Of a DNA stretch of 5,040 bases, positions 1 through 5,031 are shown piece by piece. The notes beneath the pieces were generated by a model. That model saw only the letters and a list, made by a program, of their open reading frames with translations. It did not search any database and was not told the DNA's origin. This DNA comes from Helicobacteraceae bacterium (GTDB taxonomy: Bacteria > Campylobacterota > Campylobacteria > Campylobacterales > SZUA-545). How positions within the stretch are numbered: position 1 is the first letter of the stretch; every line of letters starts with the position of its first letter. The stretch spans positions 1 to 5,040 of the forward strand of contig JAISMA010000243.1 in assembly GCA_031276985.1 (NCBI GenBank), in the 5' to 3' direction. The translations under genes and the position numbers were made by a program.

Positions 1-573
1 TATCATGTTTATAGTAAATATAAGATATACACAAAAACAATATCCGCGCAAAAATCGCTAAAAAAAGAAAAGAATAGCGATAAATGGCGGCATCCAGATA
101 TTGTCGGCGTATATTTTCCAAACTGGGAAAAAGATATTGTTGATATTTCCAAAGATACCGGTAGCTTTGGAATTAAATTATTTTCTTATGAACTAAAGAA
201 AGAGCTAAACTTAGCCAACTTGCGAGAGCGCTATTTTCAAGCGGTGTCCAACTCGTCTTGGGCTAACGAAGGATATTTGGTGGCGTCGGAAATAGACGAT
301 AACGACGAAGAGTTTATGGCTGAATGCAAACGGCTTTCCAGCGCTTTTGGAATTGGTTTAATGAAAATCTCTATTGACGATCCAGACCAAAGCAAGATAT
401 TATTCCAAGCAAAGGTTAAAGATAATATAGATATTGAGACAATGAACTTATTGCCCAAGATAAATAAAGACTTTAAGGATTTTATAACAGACGTAAAAGC
501 CGACTATGATACTTATCCGAGAATAAGAAGCAAATATGATAAGGTAATTTCGACAGAGGAACTATACAAATAG
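1..573 (+). CDS. HrgA-like protein, 5'-truncated (possible PD-(D/E)XK nuclease fold)
   Basis: The reading frame is open from base 1 to a TAG at 571-573 with no start codon of its own visible, so these 190 residues are the C-terminal part of a larger protein. The TTG at 220 should not be taken as the start, because conserved-looking sequence lies upstream. The pattern KWRHPDIVGVYF, then LFSYELKKELN, then RYFQAVSNSSWANEGYLVASE resembles my memory of Helicobacter HrgA and the COG2958 group, which occurs near restriction-modification genes and often has an N-terminal HARE-type winged helix; that part would lie outside the window. Asp33 after Pro32, Glu64-x-Lys66 and Gln80 (visible numbering) are arranged as in PD-(D/E)XK nucleases; this is my inference. 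The gene is AT-rich compared with dnaJ, which suggests transfer. Family assignment is fairly good; biochemical activity is unknown. Confidence 0.7.
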   Translation, partial: YHVYSKYKIYTKTISAQKSLKKEKNSDKWRHPDIVGVYFPNWEKDIVDISKDTGSFGIKLFSYELKKELNLANLRERYFQAVSNSSWANEGYLVASEIDDNDEEFMAECKRLSSAFGIGLMKISIDDPDQSKILFQAKVKDNIDIETMNLLPKINKDFKDFITDVKADYDTYPRIRSKYDKVISTEELYK

Positions 574-726
574 CATATCAAATAAAGCGATTTACGTGCC
601 GCGATAAAATCAATTCTAGTTTTTGCTGGTTGGACAAACATATAGTCTTGGAATAATGAAAAAACGATTACGGCGCGTTATGCGACAATAACACAAGACG
701 AACGCTTAACGACATTGGCTAGTTTT

Positions 727-741
727 TCGCTCTAAGAGCGA
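727..741 (+). terminator. Small hairpin, possible weak terminator
   Basis: TCGCTC (727-732) and GAGCGA (736-741) form a perfect 6-bp stem with a TAA loop, followed by TATTTTA on the + strand. It could end transcription of the HrgA-like gene, but it lies about 150 bp past that stop codon and the T-run is interrupted, so the assignment is weak. Confidence 0.25.
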
Positions 742-752
742 TATTTTAGGCG

Positions 753-782
753 CGATTGCATAACGTTAAAACAACGCAATCG
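753..782. repeat. 7-bp inverted repeat CGATTGC / GCAATCG
   Basis: CGATTGC at 753-759 pairs perfectly with GCAATCG at 776-782 around a 16-nt loop that itself contains the palindrome TAACGTTA (761-768). No T-run follows on the + strand, so it does not look like a terminator. It may be a cruciform or binding site, or chance. Confidence 0.3.
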
Positions 783-834
783 TAAAACATTATTGTGTTG
801 CAAAGCGGCGAAAGAAATCGGCGGCTTAACGAAA

Positions 835-859
835 GTTATGATCGCGCGCGAGACATAAC
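835..859. repeat. Nested palindrome (GTTATG, TCGCGCGCGA, CATAAC)
   Basis: An outer inverted repeat GTTATG (835-840) / CATAAC (854-859) encloses a perfect 10-bp palindrome TCGCGCGCGA (842-851), with one base on the left and two on the right between the elements. The arms could form an 11-bp interrupted stem. There is no T-run on either side. Role unknown. Confidence 0.4.
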
Positions 860-956
860 AAGCGCCAATTTTGCCGCGTATAACTTCACGAAATAACGGC
901 GCAAAAAAGCAAAACGTTCAATTTGATTGCTATTGCGCGGCGTTATGGCGAACGGG

Positions 957-2048
957 TTAATTAAACCAGCTTTTTACCCGCTCGGCTATTTCGTCAAAAA
1001 ACCCTTTGTGAGCGACGCTTTCTTGTCCAAAACTTTCGTGAAGTTTGGTTAATAGCTCTTCTTGCTCGTCGGTTAGCTTTTTTGGATATACGATTTTGAC
1101 TTGAACGATCATATCGCCCGTTCTCGCGCTCGCGGCGGATCTAATCCCTTCGCCGCGAAGGACGATTTGCGCTTTGTCGCGCGTTCCTCTCGCAATTTCC
1201 AGATTTTGTTTGCCGCGCAACGTTGCCACTTCGATTGAGCCGCCAAGCGCCGCCAGCGTGAAAAAAACGGGCGCTTCGACATATACGTTGTTATCCTGCC
1301 TGACAAAAACGGGATCGTCCCGCACGGACAACACGACGTACAGATCGCCGCGCGCGCCGCTTGCGCCCAGATTGCCGCGCCCTAGCGCCCTAAGTCTTTG
1401 CGCGTTATCAACGCCTTCGGGAATGGTAAGTTCCACGCTGTCGTCGATTGCGATCGCGCCTTTGCCTTTGCACTCTTTGCACGCTGTTTCGAGAACGCCG
1501 CCCGTTCCGTGGCATTTCGGGCAAGTTTGCGAAAAGGTCATAAAACCTTGACGCTGATAAATCTGTCCGCGCCCGCCGCAGTAATCGCACGTTTTTCGTT
1601 TGCCGCCCGCGCCGCCGCACGCTTCGCACGGCTTTAAGTAGCGATATTTAAGCGTCTTTTTGCAGCCAAAAACGGCTTCCATAAACGATATTTCAAGCTC
1701 TACGGCAATGTCCAGCGCCTCTTTATTGCGCCTATCGGATCGCTTGCGCCCGCCGCCGAAAAAAGAGTCGAACACGTCGGCTATGTCGCCGAACATATCG
1801 CCAAAATCCGCGCCGCCGCGGGAGTCCAAGCCCTCTTTGCCGTAGCGATCGTATAACGCGCGTTTATTCTCGTCGCTTAAAACTTGATACGCTTCATTGA
1901 TTCGTTTGAATTTCGCTTCGGCTTCGGGGTTATTGCGGTTTTTGTCGGGGTGATACTTGAGCGCCGCTTTGCGAAACGCCCGTTTAATCTCTTCGGCAGT
2001 GGCGTTTCTGTCAATTTCCAATACGGCGTAATAATCAAAATCGTCCAT
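957..2048 (-). CDS. dnaJ: Molecular chaperone DnaJ (type A Hsp40)
   Basis: This cytoplasmic co-chaperone delivers unfolded clients to DnaK and stimulates its ATPase. All type A domains are present in 363 aa, a normal to slightly short length. The J domain covers about residues 4-70 with His33-Pro34-Asp35. A short Gly/Phe-rich linker (about 70-100, FGDMFGD and SFFGGG) follows. The zinc domain has four CxxCxGxG repeats starting at Cys141, Cys154, Cys176 and Cys190, which by family precedent form Zn site I (141/144/190/193) and Zn site II (154/157/176/179). The C-terminal client-binding domains (about 205-325) include IPEGVDNAQRLRALGRGNLG and GDLYVVL. The start puts DFDYYAVLEI at the N-terminus as expected; its ribosome-binding site is weak (GAGAG). 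dnaK, grpE and hrcA are not in the window. The gene diverges from recR and ends TTTAATTAA. Confidence 0.97.
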   Translation of the reverse strand: MDDFDYYAVLEIDRNATAEEIKRAFRKAALKYHPDKNRNNPEAEAKFKRINEAYQVLSDENKRALYDRYGKEGLDSRGGADFGDMFGDIADVFDSFFGGGRKRSDRRNKEALDIAVELEISFMEAVFGCKKTLKYRYLKPCEACGGAGGKRKTCDYCGGRGQIYQRQGFMTFSQTCPKCHGTGGVLETACKECKGKGAIAIDDSVELTIPEGVDNAQRLRALGRGNLGASGARGDLYVVLSVRDDPVFVRQDNNVYVEAPVFFTLAALGGSIEVATLRGKQNLEIARGTRDKAQIVLRGEGIRSAASARTGDMIVQVKIVYPKKLTDEQEELLTKLHESFGQESVAHKGFFDEIAERVKSWFN

Positions 2049-2082
2049 ATCTCTCGCGCTTTATTAGGATTTTAGGGGCGAA

Positions 2083-2111
2083 ATTGTAGCGAATTTGATA
2101 GGCTTTCACAA
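2083..2111 (-). promoter_or_regulatory. Predicted sigma70-type promoter of dnaJ
   Basis: On the minus strand, TTGTGA (complement of 2106-2111) and TACAAT (complement of 2083-2088) are separated by exactly 17 bp. They match the -35 consensus at 4 of 6 positions and the -10 at 5 of 6. The -10 lies 34 bp upstream of the dnaJ ATG, giving a leader of roughly 25-30 nt. The -35 box covers the A of the recR start codon, so dnaJ transcription initiation and recR expression could interfere. No CIRCE element (HrcA operator) is visible. Confidence 0.55.
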
Positions 2112-2677
2112 TGCGTTTTTATCTCGATAGTTTTCAAAATCTCGTCGAAGCGCTGACTAGGTTGCCCGCGATCGGCAAAAAAAGCGCCAAAAACATCGCC
2201 TTTGAGCTTGTTATGCGCGATCGCGCCGCCGCGCTGAAACTCGCCCACGCGATAGAAAGCGCGGTCTCCGTCGCCAGAGTATGCGTCTGTTGCGGCGCTT
2301 TGAGCGAAAACGAGCTGTGCGGCGTATGCGCGGACGAAGAGCGCGATCGAAGCAAAATTTGCGTCGTATTAAGCGCAAAGGATATTTTCACGCTGGAAGA
2401 AAGCGGATTGTGGAACGGGCTGTATTTTGTCTATGAAAGCGAGGAGAATTTCGTCAAACTTGAGAACATGATCAAAGATCGCCGCGCTCAAGAGGTGATT
2501 TTTGCCTTTGCGCCAAGCGTACAGAACGACGCGCTGATCTATTTGATAGAGGAGCGCCTTTCGCCGTACGGCTTGATTTTTTCCAAGATCGCGCACGGCG
2601 TGCCGACGGGCGTCAGTTTGGAAAACGTCGATATGATCTCGCTTGCCCGCGCGCTGGAAGGGCGCGTAAAAATATAA
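2111..2677 (+). CDS. recR: Recombination mediator protein RecR
   Basis: RecR acts in the cytoplasm with RecO (and RecF where present) to load RecA on SSB-coated single-stranded DNA during gap repair. The 188-aa protein has an N-terminal helix-hairpin-helix (about 16-34, LTRLPAIGKKSAKNIAFEL) and a zinc finger Cys58-x2-Cys61-x8-Cys70-x2-Cys73. A Toprim domain starts near residue 83 (ICVVLSAKDIFTLEES), and the C-terminal Walker-B-like segment is FSKIAHGVPTGVSLENVDMISLARALEGR. The usual YHVLGGxxSPLxG segment is replaced by LYFVYESEENFVKLENMI; as I remember it, Campylobacter RecR shows the same change, so this looks like a lineage trait and not damage. The ATG gives the standard N-terminus; only a weak TAGG-type ribosome-binding site lies upstream. 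It diverges from dnaJ across 62 bp and is followed by intergenic sequence with a REP-like palindrome. Confidence 0.95.
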   Translation: MRFYLDSFQNLVEALTRLPAIGKKSAKNIAFELVMRDRAAALKLAHAIESAVSVARVCVCCGALSENELCGVCADEERDRSKICVVLSAKDIFTLEESGLWNGLYFVYESEENFVKLENMIKDRRAQEVIFAFAPSVQNDALIYLIEERLSPYGLIFSKIAHGVPTGVSLENVDMISLARALEGRVKI

Positions 2678-2715
2678 CGCGACGTTTTTGTTTTTGCAAA
2701 AGCTCAATTCATCTC

Positions 2716-2741
2716 GTCGTTTCCGCCTTCGCGGGAATGAC
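2716..2741. repeat. REP-like palindrome (GTCATTCCCGC family)
   Basis: Arms GTCGTTTCCGC (2716-2726) and GCGGGAATGAC (2731-2741) surround a CTTC loop; the left arm matches the complement of the right arm at 9 of 11 positions. The right arm, read on the minus strand as GTCATTCCCGC, is the core of a palindromic repeat type scattered between genes in many proteobacteria. It sits 38 bp after the recR stop and could form a hairpin protecting or ending the recR transcript, though no T-run follows. Confidence 0.6.
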
Positions 2742-2910
2742 AAGAATGGATGCGCGATAGGCGTTTTTGTGAGCGCCGTTTCGTCGCCGTTGCTTTTGAA
2801 GGAATAACGGAAAGAGGGCGCGATCACGTAAAATTCTCGGTTCGTCGTTTGCTGATTTTGCAATCGGTTGCGTTATTGATGCTTTCATTTTGCGAAAATC
2901 TAACATTTAC

Positions 2911-2974
2911 GTCATACCCGCTAAACGCCTCGCTTGCGGGCGTACGTTGCGAAAGAAGGCGGGAAACCAGAAAT
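2911..2974. repeat. Second, rearranged copy of the GTCATTCCCGC-type repeat
   Basis: GTCATACCCGC (2911-2921) differs by one base from the arm at 2731-2741 (complement), but lies in the opposite orientation. About 30 bp further on, AAGGCGGGAAACCAGAAAT (to 2974) resembles the other half and usual flank of this repeat type (GCGGGAATCCAGAAAT). The bases between include CCCGC/GCGGG (2917-2921 and 2936-2940) and ACGCC/GGCGT (2925-2929 and 2939-2943) pairings, so this may be two repeat units joined, or one unit with an insertion. It encodes the last part and stop codon of the exported protein at 2921-3280. The 169 bp between the two repeats contain no recognisable gene. Confidence 0.5.
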
Positions 2975-3280
2975 GTTTATCCTCGATTTTCTCTGCGTAA
3001 ACGCTTCTAGCATATCGAATAGACCGGGCAGTATAATGGCGTAAGTGTAGTTGTAGAGGAGTTTATAGTCGGTTTCGCGTTTCATAGCGGTTATATCGTC
3101 GTTATAGATATCTTTGAGTGTTGCGTCATAAATTAGATCAGATGACCTCCAAGCGTCATATTCCGTATTCAATACGCCGTTGGCAAAGTATATATCTGTC
3201 ATTCGCTCGTCAATAATTATGTCTTGAGCGTACGCGCAAAAAGGAAACAAGAACGCTAAAATCAGTAGTAACCTTTTCAT
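2921..3280 (-). CDS. Short exported protein, probably 3'-truncated by a repeat
   Basis: I cannot assign a named family. The 119-aa product begins with a clear signal peptide, MKRLLLILAFLFPFCAYA, with probable signal peptidase I cleavage after AYA (residue 18), so it should be periplasmic or secreted. The mature part contains TDIYFANGVLNTEYDAW and ETDYKLLYNYTYAIILPGLFDMLEAF. It reminds me, with low certainty, of the N-terminus of longer exported alpha/beta-hydrolase-like proteins in Campylobacterota; no nucleophile motif is present. The tail NISGFPPSFATYARKRGV is encoded by the repeat at 2911-2974, so the original C-terminus has probably been lost. The start is well supported: GGAG lies five bases upstream, and the ATG overlaps the stop of the upstream lipoprotein gene as ATGA, indicating translational coupling. 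It may be a remnant rather than a functional protein. Confidence 0.7.
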   Translation of the reverse strand: MKRLLLILAFLFPFCAYAQDIIIDERMTDIYFANGVLNTEYDAWRSSDLIYDATLKDIYNDDITAMKRETDYKLLYNYTYAIILPGLFDMLEAFTQRKSRINISGFPPSFATYARKRGV

Positions 3281-3915
3281 TTTTGCTCCTTCAAGAGAGC
3301 GTCTACGTCAAAATCACATAGAGCTTTTTGATCATCCAGATCTGGTAATCTATATACTCCTCCGCTCAGTTTTTTATCGTAAGCGAAAAACGCTTTTATT
3401 CGAGCCTTTGTGTTTAACTGAGCAGTCTTAAAGGCGGTGGAAGTTGCAATGCTGTGATCTATCAATATTGGTTCGCCAAATTCATCGGCATCATATTTAA
3501 AATACCAATTGCACGCTTGCGCCCCATTTATCAGCTTTCTTGCCTCTTCGGGTTTATTAGGATTAGCAAGCATAAATTGATGCGCCCTTCCAATCTGAAA
3601 CCCGATATGGGTTACGATCCTATGATCGTCTTTGTATTTGAATATCAACCAGCGTTTCACATCGTCTCTAACGCCGTTATTATTTGAATCAATGCCAAGA
3701 AGCGTCGAATCGTTGATTTTCGGATCGGGATACGGCGGAAGCACAAAGCCGTTCACAATCTCCCCGCCCTCTTTTGTATAACCCGACGGAATATCATCTC
3801 CAGCGCTTGCGGAGGATTTAGCGTCCGATTTGCTCTCGCAACCGCTAAAGCCGATCGCCAAACCCAAAACCAACGCCAACGCCGCCAGCGCCGCAACAAC
3901 CGCTTTCCGTTTCAT
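3277..3915 (-). CDS. Uncharacterised lipoprotein with a Ca-binding-like loop
   Basis: The function is not recognised. The 212-aa protein starts with a basic n-region (MKRK), a long Ala/Leu-rich hydrophobic stretch and a lipobox-like FSGC with Cys26 as the predicted lipidation site. Glu rather than Asp follows the Cys, so inner-membrane retention is not indicated by the E. coli +2 rule. A Ser/Ala/Asp-rich linker (about 27-42) comes next. GIDSNNNGVRDDVKRWL (74-90) carries Asp76, Asn78, Asn80, Gly81, Asp84 and Asp85, spaced like a calcium-binding EF-hand or dockerin-type loop; this phrase is familiar from uncharacterised Campylobacterota proteins. Two cysteines, 135 and 200, could form a disulfide after export. 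AAGGAG (complement of 3921-3926) lies five bases before the ATG. It is the first gene of a two-gene unit with the exported protein downstream (ATGA overlap), so the two products probably act together in the cell envelope. Confidence 0.8.
   Translation of the reverse strand: MKRKAVVAALAALALVLGLAIGFSGCESKSDAKSSASAGDDIPSGYTKEGGEIVNGFVLPPYPDPKINDSTLLGIDSNNNGVRDDVKRWLIFKYKDDHRIVTHIGFQIGRAHQFMLANPNKPEEARKLINGAQACNWYFKYDADEFGEPILIDHSIATSTAFKTAQLNTKARIKAFFAYDKKLSGGVYRLPDLDDQKALCDFDVDALLKEQK
3278..3290 (-). promoter_or_regulatory. Ribosome-binding site and ATGA overlap coupling two genes
   Basis: On the minus strand, GGAG followed by CAAAA precedes the ATG of the exported protein, while TGA within the same ATGA ends the lipoprotein frame. 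A strong site inside the end of the upstream gene fixes the start and points to coupled translation of the pair. Confidence 0.75.
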
Positions 3916-3956
3916 AACAGCTCCTTATTTGCCTTAAATTAAACAAAAATCCTTGC

Positions 3957-3962
3957 ATTTTA
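3957..3962 (-). promoter_or_regulatory. Possible -10 element of the lipoprotein operon
   Basis: TAAAAT on the minus strand (complement of 3957-3962) matches the -10 consensus at 5 of 6 positions and lies 41 bp upstream of the lipoprotein ATG. There is no good -35; AT-rich sequence precedes it, which is common for Campylobacterota sigma70 promoters. One arm of the TACTAG/CTAGTA inverted repeat overlaps it. Confidence 0.35.
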
Positions 3963-3990
3963 CTAGAATCCAAATGAAAAATAGCTAGTA
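3961..3990. repeat. TACTAG-N18-CTAGTA inverted repeat, possible operator
   Basis: Perfect 6-bp arms at 3961-3966 and 3985-3990 lie in the 123-bp spacer between the divergent lipoprotein operon and gap. The left arm overlaps the proposed -10 of the operon. The spacing would suit a dimeric repressor, but six-base arms can arise by chance in AT-rich DNA. Confidence 0.3.
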
Positions 3991-4011
3991 CAGCAGGTTA
4001 AGCGTAAGATA

Positions 4012-4038
4012 CATAATCTATTACGGAAAGGATATATT
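4012..4038 (+). promoter_or_regulatory. Possible gap -10 and ribosome-binding site
   Basis: CATAAT (4012-4017, 5 of 6 to consensus) could be the -10, leaving a leader of about 15 nt; no convincing -35 is visible. AAAGGA (4027-4032) lies six bases before the ATG at 4039 and is a good ribosome-binding site that fixes the start. Confidence 0.45.
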
Positions 4039-5031
4039 ATGGCTGTAAAAGTCGCAATTAACGGGTTTGGGCGCATTGGAATGCTCGCCGCGAAGGTGAT
4101 CGCGGGCAGAGATGATTTGGAGCTTGTCGCCATTAACGCGACGGGCGCGCCAGATATGATCGAGTATCTGCTGAAATACGACAGCGTTCACGGGCGCTTT
4201 GAGGGCGTGAAGCTGATCGATGAAAAGACGATCAAAATAGGCAAAAACACGGTCAGGATCAACTCATCGCGCGAACCTAGCGAGCTTGATTTTGGCGAGG
4301 CGACGGTATTGATTGAAAGCACGGGCAAATTTCTGACCAAAGAAAAGGCTTCGGCGCATCTGCGAAACAACGTCAAAAAGGTTGTGTTGAGCGCGCCCGC
4401 GAAGGACGATACGCCAACGTACGTGATCGGCGTTAATCATACGCAATATAAAGGCGAAAGCGTCATTTCCAACGCGAGTTGTACGACAAACTGCCTTGCG
4501 CCGATCGCAAAGGTAATTCACGAGGCGTTTGGCATAGAAAGCGGCTTGATGACGACGGTGCATAGCTACACGAACGATCAAAATATCTTGGACGTTAAGC
4601 ACCCGTCCGATCGTCGCCGCGCGCGCGCCGCCGCGCTGAATATGATCCCGACGACTACGGGCGCGGCTAAAGCGGTGGGTTTGGTGCTACCCGAACTCAA
4701 AGGCAAACTTAACGGCTTTTCGATTCGCGTTCCCACGCCCGACGTATCGGTTGTGGATTTGACGGTTAACTTAAGCAAAAGCGTTACGAAAGAATCGCTT
4801 AACGACGTTGTGCGATTGGCGGCAAACGGCGCGTTTAAGGGACTTATTATTATCGACGAGGACAAATGCGTTTCCAGCGATTTCATCACCTGCCCAGCAA
4901 GCTCTATTTTTGTGCCAGACACGACGCAGGTAATCGGCGATAAATTCGCCAAAGTATTAGCGTGGTACGACAACGAATGGGGTTACACAAACCGCCTTAT
5001 CGATATGGTTTCATACGTCGGAACGCATTAA
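4039..5031 (+). CDS. gap: Type I glyceraldehyde-3-phosphate dehydrogenase
   Basis: This cytoplasmic enzyme converts glyceraldehyde-3-phosphate, phosphate and NAD(P)+ to 1,3-bisphosphoglycerate in glycolysis, and runs in reverse in gluconeogenesis. The 330-aa protein is full length. The Rossmann motif INGFGRIG spans residues 7-14. The catalytic Cys148 is in SNASCTTNC and its partner His175 in TVHSYTND. Phosphate-site residues include Thr178, the TTTGAAK segment (205-211) and Arg230 in SIRVPTPDVS. The C-terminus has WYDNEWGYTNR. At the end of the second Rossmann strand the usual Asn-Asp is Asn33-Ala34 (AINATGAPD), so the Asp that holds the NAD ribose is missing and NADP+ may be accepted; that is inference. 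Met15 replaces the usual Arg of GFGRIGR. AAAGGA six bases upstream supports the ATG. In relatives pgk usually follows gap; only nine bases remain here. Confidence 0.97.
   Translation: MAVKVAINGFGRIGMLAAKVIAGRDDLELVAINATGAPDMIEYLLKYDSVHGRFEGVKLIDEKTIKIGKNTVRINSSREPSELDFGEATVLIESTGKFLTKEKASAHLRNNVKKVVLSAPAKDDTPTYVIGVNHTQYKGESVISNASCTTNCLAPIAKVIHEAFGIESGLMTTVHSYTNDQNILDVKHPSDRRRARAAALNMIPTTTGAAKAVGLVLPELKGKLNGFSIRVPTPDVSVVDLTVNLSKSVTKESLNDVVRLAANGAFKGLIIIDEDKCVSSDFITCPASSIFVPDTTQVIGDKFAKVLAWYDNEWGYTNRLIDMVSYVGTH

Larger units (their letters stand above)
574..956. other. 383-bp intergenic region without a convincing gene
   Basis: This lies between the convergent ends of the HrgA-like gene and dnaJ. 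All frames break into short pieces with no recognisable protein, and no tRNA or other known RNA is seen. It contains three short inverted repeats (727-741, 753-782, 835-859) and five copies of GTTATG or its complement CATAAC (677-682, 759-764, 835-840, 854-859, 942-947). No strong intrinsic terminator with a GC-rich stem and T-run is evident for either flanking gene. It could be a decayed accessory segment or a non-coding spacer. Confidence 0.6.

Noticed and set aside
220..573. A complete 117-aa gene starting at TTG 220
   Set aside because: The same frame is open from base 1 and its upstream part contains conserved-looking HrgA-type sequence (HPDIVGVYF, YELKKEL), so this is an internal codon of a truncated gene.
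574..956. CRISPR array or tRNA in the gene-free region
   Set aside because: There are no evenly spaced direct repeats of 20 bp or more and no cloverleaf-type pairing; the hexamer cluster is irregularly spaced and in mixed orientation.
1174..1845. Plus-strand open frames inside dnaJ
   Set aside because: They are antisense shadows of a GC-rich gene; the minus-strand frame has complete J, zinc-finger and C-terminal domains.
2049..2110. CIRCE or HspR operator upstream of dnaJ
   Set aside because: No TTAGCACTC-N9-GAGTGCTAA or HAIR-like inverted repeat can be found in the spacer.
1450..2224. GCGATCGC octamers (1450-1457 and 2217-2224) as HIP1-type elements
   Set aside because: HIP1 is a cyanobacterial feature. 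Two exact copies in GCG-rich coding DNA fit codon use, and the protein content points to Campylobacterota.
2369..2906. Minus-strand frames of 164 and 65 aa across the recR end and the spacer
   Set aside because: They are antisense to recR and read through the REP-like repeat (giving phrases such as VIPAKAE, a typical repeat translation); no family is recognisable.
2750..3010. Plus-strand 86-aa open frame
   Set aside because: It is Arg-rich, has no recognisable motif, crosses the second repeat and overlaps the end of a better supported minus-strand gene.
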